Shown here piece after piece: positions 36,271 to 44,802 of a DNA stretch of 55,568 nt (position 1 is the first letter of the stretch; each line of letters starts with the position of its first letter). The stretch is from UPXZ01 sp047974405. Lineage in GTDB: Bacteria; Bacteroidota; Bacteroidia; Bacteroidales; Paludibacteraceae. The stretch spans positions 1-55,568 of the forward strand of contig JBKECI010000076.1 of assembly GCA_047974405.1 (NCBI GenBank), given 5' to 3'. Made by a program: the position numbers and the translations under genes. The notes beneath the pieces were generated by a model that was not told the DNA's origin, did not search any database, and saw nothing but the letters and a program-made list of their open reading frames with translations.

Positions 36271-38016
36271 TTACCAAAAATACCAATAGAACAAAGCACA
36301 AAGAATAATCACGCCAAGGGAAGCTATAACATCCCATTTATCCCAACTTTGCCGTATCAGTTTTTTATAATCTGATGTCAGTGTGATTGCTTCAATCTGC
36401 TTGGCTGTCGGTTTTGGAGTAAAGAAAGAGACCGCTACCATCATAAGCATGATAAAGACAAGTAACCAAATTTCGAAAATGAGCCAGTTGGTTTGCCAAA
36501 ACCAAGTGGTAGATTCCCAAAACCAGCCTGTCATCACATCTTTGCCGCTGTTTGTAAAAATATTTGTCAACAGGCGTACCATTCCGATGATAAAACCTAC
36601 TATCATGCCGGTTTCACCCGCCTTAGGGGTAATCTTTTTGGAGAATATTCCCAATACGAATACCGCTACCATCGCAGGGGCAAGCAGTGATTGAATTCCT
36701 TGCAAGTAGTCGTAAAGACTGCCTAAACTTTTCATTATTGGTATCCATACAATACCCAGCACCACTACTACAATTGTTGCAATACGCCCAACCAACACAT
36801 AAGTGGCTTCGCTCTTCTGCTTGAACATTGGCTTATAAAAGTCTTCGGTAAAAAGAGTGGCACAAGAGTTAAAAAATGCTGCTAATGAGGCAACAAGGGC
36901 CGAAATAAATCCAATGGTAACAATACCCTTTACACCGGCAGGCAATACAAACTTAACCATTGAGCCAAATGCGGTGTCGGGATTCTCCAAAGAAAAACCG
37001 CTATCGGGACGCGCAGCCAAAGCGGCAGCTATCATACCGGGTATCAAAAACATAAATACTGGTAATAATTTGAAATAACCTGCTGCTATTGTCCCTCTGC
37101 GGGCGCGTTTCATTATCACATCGTTAGACTCTCCTTTTTGTTGCCCAAGCACACGCTGAACGATGTGCTGGTCGGTAGCCCAATACCACAATCCAATGAT
37201 TGACGCACCAATAAATACCCAAAAGCCGGGGTAGTCATCGTATAGCGGGTCTCCTGTTTCAAAGTGAAACATGTGGTTTGTTCCATATGCAACTCCATCT
37301 GCACCTACATTCAGAGTTTTGGCATAATCTATCATTGCCGTCCAACCATCGGAAATACTACCGCCTCCGAGAGCCGACAATCCCAAAAAGAGGACAAGAA
37401 AGGAGCCGAGAATGAGAATGGGGGTTTGGATTGCCGACAGTGTCATAACGCCTTTCATACCGCCAAAAACGGTAAATACTCCTGTCAATACTATCAGTCC
37501 GATAGCGCCATACCAAAATGGTAATCCAAGAAGGCTTTCCATGAAAATACCTCCCGTAAATGCTGTTACACTCACTTTGGTAAGCACGTAAGCCACAAGC
37601 GTAATAATTGATAACCATGAACCGGTGGCGGGAGTGTAACGATTTTTTAAGAATTCGGGCATGGTAATAATTTTTCCCAACTTATTGTTCATCAGCTGAT
37701 AAAATGGCACAAAAACCCATCCTAAAATAAGTATCATCCATCCCTGCATTTCCCAGTGTGCCATACCCACACCGGCTTTAGCGCCAGTTCCAGCAAGGCC
37801 TACAAGATGCTCCGAGCCGATATTTGCGGCAAAAATGGCTGCACCAATGATATACCAAGGCTCGCCTTTACCAAAAAGATAGTCTTCGCTGTTGGCTCCT
37901 TGTTGGGAGCGTTTGTCTTTTTGTACCGAACGCCATACCGCCCAGGCAACAGTCATAATGCCGACTGCGATAATAATCCAGTCTAACCAAATAAATTGAT
38001 GTGAATTCCAATCCAT
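36271..38016 (-). CDS. Sodium:solute symporter family sugar transporter (SSS), probable L-arabinose importer
   Basis: The 581-residue protein has about 14 transmembrane helices and SSS motifs (ANIGSEHLVGLAGTGAKAG near helix 2, FGGMKGVMTLSAIQTPIL). It belongs to the SglT-like sugar branch that imports a sugar with Na+ through the inner membrane. Position between galM and araR makes L-arabinose the likely substrate; galactose or xylose are alternatives. Spacing to galM is 27 bases. Confidence 0.9.
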   Translation of the reverse strand: MDWNSHQFIWLDWIIIAVGIMTVAWAVWRSVQKDKRSQQGANSEDYLFGKGEPWYIIGAAIFAANIGSEHLVGLAGTGAKAGVGMAHWEMQGWMILILGWVFVPFYQLMNNKLGKIITMPEFLKNRYTPATGSWLSIITLVAYVLTKVSVTAFTGGIFMESLLGLPFWYGAIGLIVLTGVFTVFGGMKGVMTLSAIQTPILILGSFLVLFLGLSALGGGSISDGWTAMIDYAKTLNVGADGVAYGTNHMFHFETGDPLYDDYPGFWVFIGASIIGLWYWATDQHIVQRVLGQQKGESNDVIMKRARRGTIAAGYFKLLPVFMFLIPGMIAAALAARPDSGFSLENPDTAFGSMVKFVLPAGVKGIVTIGFISALVASLAAFFNSCATLFTEDFYKPMFKQKSEATYVLVGRIATIVVVVLGIVWIPIMKSLGSLYDYLQGIQSLLAPAMVAVFVLGIFSKKITPKAGETGMIVGFIIGMVRLLTNIFTNSGKDVMTGWFWESTTWFWQTNWLIFEIWLLVFIMLMMVAVSFFTPKPTAKQIEAITLTSDYKKLIRQSWDKWDVIASLGVIILCALFYWYFW

Positions 38017-38043
38017 AATAAATTTTGTGATTTGTTGATTATT

Positions 38044-39186
38044 CTATTTTGTTACTCCAAATTTATAAATGCAAGTGCTCTGATATATTTGGCCTGGTTC
38101 CAAAATTGTCGAAGGCCACTGAGGTTTGTTGGGGCTGTCTGGATAATGTTGGGTTTCGAGACAAATTCCAGTTCGCTGATTGTAAATAATTCCTTTTTTC
38201 CCTTTCACGGTTCCGTCAAGAAAATTTCCTGTGTAAACCTGTACACCGGGTTCGTTGGTATAAACTTCCAATGTTATGCCAGACACCGGAGACACTACTT
38301 TTGCGGCAAGGTTTGTTACGTCTCCTTTGGTATTCAACACCCAATTGTGATCGTAACCATTTCCATTTTTTAACTGTGCATAGTCATAATTATTAATCTC
38401 TTTCCCTATTACTTTGGAAGTAGTAAAGTCCATCGGTGTCCCTTTTACCAACGCAATTTCGCCTGTGGTCATAAATGTGCTGTCCACAGGTGTAAAAGAG
38501 TCTGCGTTGATATACAGTTGGTCATCGGTAACAGGCTCCAAGGGATTTCCTGAAAGATTAAAATAGGAATGATTGCACATATTTATTACCGTCTTTTTGT
38601 CGGTAACGGCTGTAAAGTCAATTCTCACAGCGTTGTCTTGCGTAAGGGTAAATTTGACCGTAGCCTCTACATTCCCAGGGAAGTTCATATCGCCATCGGG
38701 AGAGTATCGGGTCATTTCAATGATGGTATCAGCGGTTTGTTTCACGTTTTTATATACCTGATACTGCCACCCCTGCGGACCACCATGCAAGCAGTGACCA
38801 AAATTGTTTTGAGGCAATTGAATGGTTGTCCCGCCAAGGGTAATTTTTCCTTGATTGATGCGGTTTGCATACCGCCCAATGCTTGCTCCAAAATCACTCG
38901 GAATGTTGATGTAATCGGCAACGGAATCGAATCCGAGAACAACGTCTGTCATTTTTCCTGTTTGGTCGGGCACCATGATAGAGACAATTCTTCCTCCAAA
39001 ATTCGTGATACACACTTCCATTCCCGAAGTATTTTTTAGAATAAATAAATCTGTTGAATCCCCATTGACAGTGGTTTGGAATTTATGTTTTTCCAAACCA
39101 GACAATGTTTTGTTTTCTGCCTCTTTATGTGTACATCTTAACAATATCATTGCAGATGTCATCAAAATAAAAATTTTGGCTTTCAT
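38044..39186 (-). CDS. galM: Aldose 1-epimerase (mutarotase), predicted lipoprotein or exported
   Basis: It interconverts sugar anomers. The galactose mutarotase fold has HCLHGGPQGW and CNHSYFNLSG (catalytic histidines) and GICLETQHYPD with the catalytic Glu. The N-terminus is a signal peptide ending LLRC (Cys18), a lipobox-like site with an unusual Arg at -1, so either lipid anchoring or periplasmic export is possible. In this operon it would equilibrate released arabinose before uptake. It is 25 bases from araB. Confidence 0.92.
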   Translation of the reverse strand: MKAKIFILMTSAMILLRCTHKEAENKTLSGLEKHKFQTTVNGDSTDLFILKNTSGMEVCITNFGGRIVSIMVPDQTGKMTDVVLGFDSVADYINIPSDFGASIGRYANRINQGKITLGGTTIQLPQNNFGHCLHGGPQGWQYQVYKNVKQTADTIIEMTRYSPDGDMNFPGNVEATVKFTLTQDNAVRIDFTAVTDKKTVINMCNHSYFNLSGNPLEPVTDDQLYINADSFTPVDSTFMTTGEIALVKGTPMDFTTSKVIGKEINNYDYAQLKNGNGYDHNWVLNTKGDVTNLAAKVVSPVSGITLEVYTNEPGVQVYTGNFLDGTVKGKKGIIYNQRTGICLETQHYPDSPNKPQWPSTILEPGQIYQSTCIYKFGVTK

Positions 39187-39211
39187 AGTAGTTGTGTTTT
39201 TCAGATAAAAC

Positions 39212-40879
39212 TTATTTGAATAAATTTTCTTCAGTAAATTTTCCTATCGCTACATAGTTTTTATATAATTCTATGTAGGTTTTATGATTCTCTTCGTTAG
39301 GATAATATTCTGAGGCAAACCCCATTCCCATAGATTGTTGGGCCTCTTCTACTTTGTTGTAAATACCAGCCGCTACCGATGCGAACATGGATGCTCCAAA
39401 TGCGCAAGCTTGATCTGCTTTTGCTACCTTGATAGGCATTCCGAGTACGTCTGACATTACTTGCATTACAAACGGAGATTTCAGTGCTATGCCTCCTATC
39501 CCTATTATCTCTTTAATTTCCACTCCATTTTCGATAAATCTGTCCACAATTGCTTTTGAACCATAGGCGGTAGCTTCGACCAATGCACGGAAAATAAGTG
39601 GAGCCGAACTTGCTAATGACAACCCGGTAATTGTCCCTTTTAGCATTTGATTAGCGTCGGGAGTTCGTCTTCCGTTCATCCAGTCGGTGGCTAAAATGGT
39701 TGATTCTGAAACGGGAATTTTGGCAGCCTCTTCCGATAGTGCCGGTATGATTTTATCAGCAGTCTCTTCTATTAGTTTTTGTTTAGTTGATGCATCGATG
39801 AGTGAGGTTTTTGCCAAGATATTTTCAAGAGGCCATGCGACAACGCGTTTAAACCATGCGTAAATATCTCCAAATGCAGATTGTCCTGCCTCTAACCCTA
39901 CCATTCCGGGAATTACCGAACCGTCCACTTGCCCACAAATACCAGGAATCAGTTTATCTCCCATCGTGTCGTAATCGGTTACCATAATATCGCAAGTAGA
40001 GGTGCCTATGATACGGACTAAGGCTCCTGGCTTAATTTCGGCTCCCACGGCTCCCATATGCGCATCGAAAGCTCCAACGGCAACGGCGACATCGGTTGTT
40101 AATCCAAGACGTTCAGCCCACTCTTTTGTCAAGTTTCCTGCTTTTGTGTCGCTGGCGCAGGTTTCGGAAAAAAGGCGGTCTCTATAGCCTGCGAGAACAG
40201 GGTCGAGCGTTGTTAAAAATTCTTCGGAGGGTAATCCGCCCCACTCTTTGAGCCACATCGCTTTGTGTCCCGAGGCACAACGGCTGCGACTCATCTCTTC
40301 GGGTTTGGTTTTGCCCACGAGAAGTCCCGGCAGCCAATCGCAATGTTCCACAATGGAATAACCTGCCTTGCGTACTTTTTCGTCTGCGCGAAGCACGTGT
40401 AGCGCTTTTGCCCAAAACCATTCAGAGGAGTAAATACCCCCTTCATAAGAGGTGTAATCAATGTTCCATTTGTGGGAAAGATCGTTGATTTCGTTTGCTT
40501 CTCGAATAGCGGTATGGTCTTTCCAAAGTACAAACATAGCGTTAGGGTTTTCGGCAAACTCAGGCAAAAGAGACAAGGGAGTCCCATTCTTATCGGTAAA
40601 AACCGGAGTGCTTCCTGTAGTGTCAAATGCCATACCTACAACGTTTTCAGCTGTTCCTACAGGGCTTTTTGTCAAGGCGTCTTTTACAGTAAACTCCAAC
40701 ACGTCGATATAATCTTGCGGGTGCTGGCGATATTGATTTTCTGATGGAATACAATATTTTCCTTCCATCCATCGTGGATAATGTTTTACAGATGAAGCTA
40801 TCTCTTCTCCTGTTTTTGCGTTTACAATCACAGCGCGAGCCGAATCGCTTCCATAGTCAAGTCCGATTACGTATTTCAT
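39212..40879 (-). CDS. araB: Ribulokinase
   Basis: A FGGY-family kinase of 555 residues with both actin-fold domains: GLDYGSDSARAVIVN at the N-terminus, FDTTGSTPVF, the GTSTCDIMV nucleotide segment and IGGIALKSPFVMQVMSD near the C-terminus. It phosphorylates L-ribulose to L-ribulose-5-phosphate, the second step of arabinose catabolism. Length agrees with ribulokinases (about 550), separating it from xylulokinase (about 490). It is followed 25 bases later by galM. Confidence 0.95.
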   Translation of the reverse strand: MKYVIGLDYGSDSARAVIVNAKTGEEIASSVKHYPRWMEGKYCIPSENQYRQHPQDYIDVLEFTVKDALTKSPVGTAENVVGMAFDTTGSTPVFTDKNGTPLSLLPEFAENPNAMFVLWKDHTAIREANEINDLSHKWNIDYTSYEGGIYSSEWFWAKALHVLRADEKVRKAGYSIVEHCDWLPGLLVGKTKPEEMSRSRCASGHKAMWLKEWGGLPSEEFLTTLDPVLAGYRDRLFSETCASDTKAGNLTKEWAERLGLTTDVAVAVGAFDAHMGAVGAEIKPGALVRIIGTSTCDIMVTDYDTMGDKLIPGICGQVDGSVIPGMVGLEAGQSAFGDIYAWFKRVVAWPLENILAKTSLIDASTKQKLIEETADKIIPALSEEAAKIPVSESTILATDWMNGRRTPDANQMLKGTITGLSLASSAPLIFRALVEATAYGSKAIVDRFIENGVEIKEIIGIGGIALKSPFVMQVMSDVLGMPIKVAKADQACAFGASMFASVAAGIYNKVEEAQQSMGMGFASEYYPNEENHKTYIELYKNYVAIGKFTEENLFK

Positions 40880-40895
40880 AAGAGTATTCGCCTAA

Positions 40896-40920
40896 GCTCT
40901 CTCCCAAAAGGGAGAGGGCT
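40896..40920. repeat. Inverted repeat in the araA-araB gap, REP-like
   Basis: CTCTCCC (40899-40905), loop AAAA, GGGAGAG (40910-40916), flanked by pyrimidine- and purine-rich bases. It resembles the CTCTCCC..GGGAGAG palindromes scattered in many Bacteroidota genomes. It could also act as an RNA hairpin modulating araB. Confidence 0.45.
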
Positions 40921-41005
40921 TTTGAAGGCATTATTTTAAAGTTAATGTATTGGATATATTTTAAAATTATCCCTCGGAGAAGGATCTGTTTCGAAGAAGT
41001 TTGTT

Positions 41006-42511
41006 TTATCTCAAGGCTCTATTAAGCATATAATACACTTCATTGTTGCGCAGGTCCTGTTTGAAGTTACGCATAGTTGTATCCTTGTCTATCAGCAACA
41101 TTTCCATATCGGCAATTTCGGCATAGTCTTCCATATGTTCTTTTGTCAATCCGAAAGAGAAACTGGAGTGGTGTGTACCTCCTGCCTGAATCCAAGCTCC
41201 GGCTCCTACTTCAAAGTTTGGTTGTGGAATCCACAGCGCGCATGCTACGGGAAGTTTGGGTAGGTTTTTGGTTTTAATGACATCAACTACGTTTACTATC
41301 ATACGGAATCTGTTACCCATATCAACCACGGTACAGGCTACTCCCTGTCCTTCGTGTGCTTGAAATACTAAGCGGGCGCAGGTACCGGCGTCTCCAATAC
41401 CCAAGAAATGGACTTGCAGTTGAGGCTTTTTTTCGGCGATAGAGGGGTTTATTTCCAACATATGAGCTTGAAGGATAGAGCTGTTGTCTCCATCAAAATT
41501 TAAGGTATAATCTTCTAAGAATGAGGTGCCTCCTTTTAGCCCTTCTCCCATAACCCACATAGTGCGTACCAGTGCTGCCGTTTTCCAGTCTCCTTCGGCA
41601 CCAAATCCGTAGCCTTCCTGCATCAGGCGCTGGGAGGCAAATCCCATCAACTGATCCATCCCCTCCAATTCGTCAAAACTGGTGGTAAATGCTTTGGCTC
41701 CTTTTTCTTCCAAAAAGCGACGAAGCCCTATTTCTTGTGCGGCGGCGGCACGTATGTGTTTGAAATTTTCCGTCCCTTTCTTGGAGTCTTCGGCAATGTC
41801 GTAAACTTCTTCGTATTCTGCAACCAGGGTATCTATTTCGCTATCGGTAACAGCATTTACATAGGGTACCAGTTTAGCTATGGGTGCATTATCCACATGG
41901 TAACCAAGTCGTATTTCGGCTTCTACTTTATCGCCATCGGTAACGGCTACATTGTTCATATTATCTCCAAACCGGATGATGCGCATATCTTGTGCATCTG
42001 CCCATCCTACGCATACGCGCATCCATGTGGCAATTTTGTTTTGTGTATTTTTGTCTTTCCAATATCCTACAACAATTTTGCGGGGTTTACGCAAGCGACT
42101 GGTTATAAACCCAAATTCGCGATCGCCATGGGCGCTTTGATTCAAGTTCATAAAATCCATATCGATGGTTTCCCATGGGATTTTTTCGTTGTATTGCGTG
42201 TGAAGGTGTAACAATGGTTTTTTGTAGTCCATCAAGCCGTGAATCCACATTTTGGCAGGCGAAAAGGTATGCATCCAGGTGATTACCCCTACACACTTTG
42301 TATCTCCGTTGGCGTTTCTAAAAATTTCCGCTACCTCTTTTGATGAGTTGGCGGTTCCTTTATATACTACTTTTACGGGTAAATTGCCCGAGTCATTGAG
42401 CGCTTTGACCATTTCTGTTGAGTGAGCGTCAACTGTTACTACAGCGCCTCCTCCGTACAAGAGCTGTGCTCCTGTTACGAACCATACTTCAAAATCATTG
42501 TAATTAATCAT
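41006..42511 (-). CDS. araA: L-arabinose isomerase
   Basis: It isomerises L-arabinose to L-ribulose with Mn2+. Active-site and metal ligands line up with the known enzyme: Glu306 (GFGAEGDWK), Glu333 (FLEDYT), His350 and the His447/His448 pair (GGTHHSS). At 501 residues the length is canonical. It begins the catabolic pathway and lies between araD (71 bases upstream) and araB (126 bases downstream). The cytoplasmic enzyme has no signal peptide. Confidence 0.97.
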   Translation of the reverse strand: MINYNDFEVWFVTGAQLLYGGGAVVTVDAHSTEMVKALNDSGNLPVKVVYKGTANSSKEVAEIFRNANGDTKCVGVITWMHTFSPAKMWIHGLMDYKKPLLHLHTQYNEKIPWETIDMDFMNLNQSAHGDREFGFITSRLRKPRKIVVGYWKDKNTQNKIATWMRVCVGWADAQDMRIIRFGDNMNNVAVTDGDKVEAEIRLGYHVDNAPIAKLVPYVNAVTDSEIDTLVAEYEEVYDIAEDSKKGTENFKHIRAAAAQEIGLRRFLEEKGAKAFTTSFDELEGMDQLMGFASQRLMQEGYGFGAEGDWKTAALVRTMWVMGEGLKGGTSFLEDYTLNFDGDNSSILQAHMLEINPSIAEKKPQLQVHFLGIGDAGTCARLVFQAHEGQGVACTVVDMGNRFRMIVNVVDVIKTKNLPKLPVACALWIPQPNFEVGAGAWIQAGGTHHSSFSFGLTKEHMEDYAEIADMEMLLIDKDTTMRNFKQDLRNNEVYYMLNRALR

Positions 42512-42531
42512 GGCTTTCTGTTTTTTTTAAT

Positions 42532-42559
42532 TTGCTTACTTGTGTTGTTTTGTAAGCAA
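42532..42559. repeat. Inverted repeat between araD and araA
   Basis: TTGCTTAC and GTAAGCAA, 8-bp perfect arms with a 12-base loop, in the 71-base gap. On the minus strand it stands just before the araA start and could form an mRNA hairpin. Confidence 0.4.
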
Positions 42560-42582
42560 TTTGGTTATTATTATGTTTTTTG

Positions 42583-43278
42583 TTATTCTTTTTTTGATTG
42601 ACCGTAGTAAGCGTTTGCTCCGTGTTTCCTGTAAAAATGCTTTGTAATCAAGTGTTCGTTCATTGCCAATTGAGGGTTCACACCGAAAGCCACAAAAGCC
42701 ATTTTTGCTACCTGCTCCATAACTACTGCATTATGAACGGCATCGTCCGCATTTTTTCCCCAAGAGAATGGTCCGTGATTTTTGACTAAAACACCGGGTA
42801 TATAATCGGGGTTTAAAACGTTAAATCGTTCTATGATGACATTGCCTGTCTCCAATTCATATTCTCCATCTATTTCTTTGCGGGTCATATCGCGAGTGCA
42901 AGGGATGTCGGCACTAAAATAATCGGCATGGGTTGTACCTATATTGGGTAGGTCTTTCCCGGCTTGTGCCCAAGAGGTGGCGTATGTAGAGTGAGTGTGT
43001 ACAATCCCTCCTATATTGGGGAATGCTCTGTAAAGGGCTAAATGGGTAGGGGTATCAGACGATGGTTTGAGGTTCCCCTCTATAATATTACCTTGAATAT
43101 CTACCACTACCATATCGTCTGCCTTCATATCGTCGTATGAAACGCCGGAAGGTTTAATAACTACCAATCCGGTTGCCCTGTCAATGGCGCTTACATTTCC
43201 CCAAGTAAATATGACCAATCCGTGTTTTACAAGTTCGAGATTGGCGTTGAATACTTTTTCTTTTAATTGCTCAAGCAT
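42583..43278 (-). CDS. araD: L-ribulose-5-phosphate 4-epimerase
   Basis: A class II aldolase-fold zinc enzyme of 231 residues. Zinc ligands are His94, His96 (GIVHTHS) and His168 (KNHGPFSW), with the phosphate-binding GNVS, KPSG and SSDTPTH segments. It converts L-ribulose-5-phosphate to D-xylulose-5-phosphate, feeding the pentose phosphate pathway. It is the first gene of the arabinose cluster. The promoter box and an operator-like palindrome lie directly upstream. Confidence 0.96.
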   Translation of the reverse strand: MLEQLKEKVFNANLELVKHGLVIFTWGNVSAIDRATGLVVIKPSGVSYDDMKADDMVVVDIQGNIIEGNLKPSSDTPTHLALYRAFPNIGGIVHTHSTYATSWAQAGKDLPNIGTTHADYFSADIPCTRDMTRKEIDGEYELETGNVIIERFNVLNPDYIPGVLVKNHGPFSWGKNADDAVHNAVVMEQVAKMAFVAFGVNPQLAMNEHLITKHFYRKHGANAYYGQSKKE

Positions 43279-43321
43279 GATTGTGAAGAGTAAATTTGAT
43301 AAAAATGGATTTATGAATAAA

Positions 43322-43340
43322 AAGTGTATCGATTACACTT
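43322..43340. promoter_or_regulatory. Candidate AraR operator upstream of araD
   Basis: AAGTGTA, spacer TCGAT, TACACTT: a perfect 7-bp inverted repeat. A further ACACTT at 43345-43350 repeats the right half-site ten bases away. It lies just downstream of the -7 box (43360-43353), where a repressor would block initiation. AraR as the ligand is inferred from context. Confidence 0.6.
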
Positions 43341-43352
43341 AAAAACACTTTG

Positions 43353-43360
43353 CAAATATA
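43353..43360 (-). promoter_or_regulatory. -7 promoter box for the arabinose operon
   Basis: On the minus strand, TATATTTG fits TAnnTTTG. It overlaps one arm of a TGCAAAT / ATTTGCA inverted repeat (43351-43375). A -33 TTTG at the standard distance is not evident, consistent with a regulated promoter. Confidence 0.5.
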
Positions 43361-43470
43361 AGTATATAATTTGCAGAATGATATTTTTTTTGTGTGTTAT
43401 AAAACATAATTTTATAGCAAATTTCACTTTTTCTACTGATAAGGGATGAAAATCCACCTTTATAGCTAAT

Positions 43471-43511
43471 ACAAAAAGGCAATTTCGAATATCTCGAAAT
43501 TGCCTTTTTGT
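43471..43511 (-). terminator. Strong terminator after the lipoprotein gene
   Basis: An 18-bp perfect stem (ACAAAAAGGCAATTTCGA with its complement) around ATATC, ending CCTTTTTGT on either strand. It lies 26 bases past the lipoprotein stop and isolates it from the arabinose promoter. Confidence 0.9.
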
Positions 43512-43536
43512 ACCTTAGATAGATATTTTCGTTAGT

Positions 43537-44082
43537 TTATAACCCCAAAATTTTAGCATCCACATTAAAAATTGTCAAGAGTGTAATGTTTTGCGCAGGT
43601 GTAGGTTTCAAAGTACTTAATGTTATGTGCAGATTTACCGAACCGGCAAATATATACTCTTTCAAGTCCACCGACTTGTCCACATCAAATTCGATAATTT
43701 GTCCTATATTTTCGGGAATGGAAGTTTTATAAGCTATTCTCTTTTTAGGCAGTTCGCCTGCCGAAATAGCTACTTCGATGGATTTGATATAGCTAAAATC
43801 TATCTCTTCGGGGCTGTTTAGAGACATTGTTATTTTTTTGATGTTGATGATGTCCACATTTTCTTTCGACACTCCATATTGTTTAAGGGTGGTCTCATAT
43901 TCGGTCTCTAAGGGTGGAAGATCCGACAATTCTACCGGAACGGGGATAGCCAATGGCATTTCCGGCAGGTCAACGCTTTTTTCTAAAGGCAAATCAAATT
44001 TTGTAAGTTTGGAAAGCTGTTTGCATCCATAAAATATGAGTAAAGAAACCGATAAAAGGAGGTAAATCTTAAAGTTTTTCAT
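43537..44082 (-). CDS. Predicted lipoprotein of unknown function
   Basis: With the start at 44082 (MKNFKIYLLL) the protein has 181 residues; an open upstream start at 44112 would add MQALNTTLYF before the signal peptide. The signal ends in a lipobox (IFYGC), so it is probably lipid-anchored. The mature part is rich in Leu, Pro and predicted beta strands, with repeated patterns such as SIPENIGQIIEFDVDKSVDLKEY. I do not recognise the family. It is a single-gene unit ending in a strong hairpin. Confidence 0.75.
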   Translation of the reverse strand: MKNFKIYLLLSVSLLIFYGCKQLSKLTKFDLPLEKSVDLPEMPLAIPVPVELSDLPPLETEYETTLKQYGVSKENVDIINIKKITMSLNSPEEIDFSYIKSIEVAISAGELPKKRIAYKTSIPENIGQIIEFDVDKSVDLKEYIFAGSVNLHITLSTLKPTPAQNITLLTIFNVDAKILGL

Positions 44083-44218
44083 AAAATATAAAGTTGTATT
44101 TAATGCTTGCAACCTGAGGGAATAATAAATTATAGTGTATAACTATTTTACAGCTAATAGTAAAATAAAGACACACTCGTGAAGATAACACGAGTGTGTT
44201 GGTAATATATATGAATTC

Positions 44219-44656
44219 TTATTTCTTTTTTAATAAATCTCTTATTTCTCCAAGCAGTACCTCTTCTTTGGAGGGCTCAGGAGGGGCTGAAGGAGCTTCT
44301 TCTTCTTTCTTTTTCATTTTGTTGAGAGACTTCACAATCATAAATACAACCAATGCCAACAGCAAAAAGTTAATGGTAATGGTAATAAAATTACCGTAAG
44401 CAAAAATTGCTGTATCTGCTATTTTTCTTGCCTCTTCGAGTTTGGTTCCTACCGGTACTAGATCTTTTCCTTTTAATACGATGTACAGACTACTAAAGTC
44501 GGGTTTCCCGAGCATTGCGCCTACTATTGGCATAATCAGATCGTCCACAACACTTGTTACGATTTTACCAAATGCGGCGCCAATGATAACTCCGATTGCC
44601 ATATCCATGGCATTACCTTTCACGGCAAATTCTTTAAATTCTTTTACAAGTCCCAT
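44219..44656 (-). CDS. mscL: Large-conductance mechanosensitive channel
   Basis: It is an inner-membrane channel opened by membrane tension in hypo-osmotic shock. The N-terminal signature KEFKEFAVKGNAMDMAIGVIIGAAFGKIVTSVVDDLIMP is the MscL amphipathic helix and pore-lining TM1. TM2 is ITITINFLLLALVVFMIVK, followed by a charged C-terminal helix bundle (KKKEEEAPSAPPEPSKEEVLLGEIRDLL). Length (145) is typical. It lies downstream of secDF, separated by a terminator. Confidence 0.97.
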   Translation of the reverse strand: MGLVKEFKEFAVKGNAMDMAIGVIIGAAFGKIVTSVVDDLIMPIVGAMLGKPDFSSLYIVLKGKDLVPVGTKLEEARKIADTAIFAYGNFITITINFLLLALVVFMIVKSLNKMKKKEEEAPSAPPEPSKEEVLLGEIRDLLKKK

Positions 44657-44733
44657 AATAATTTTTTGTTTGAGTGTAAAATTAAATATTTATAATTGAT
44701 GTGCAATTTGTAGAATTGAAAACCAAAGAGATA

Positions 44734-44766
44734 ACAAAAAACCTTACAGATTGTTCTGTAAGGTTT
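44734..44766 (-). terminator. Intrinsic terminator of secDF
   Basis: A 12-bp stem (AAACCTTACAGA with TCTGTAAGGTTT), loop TTGT, followed on the minus strand by a T run (TTTTTTG). It is 36 bases past the secDF stop. Confidence 0.92.
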
Positions 44767-44802
44767 AATTTTGTGAAAATTAAGATACAGACGGTCTGTA
44801 TT

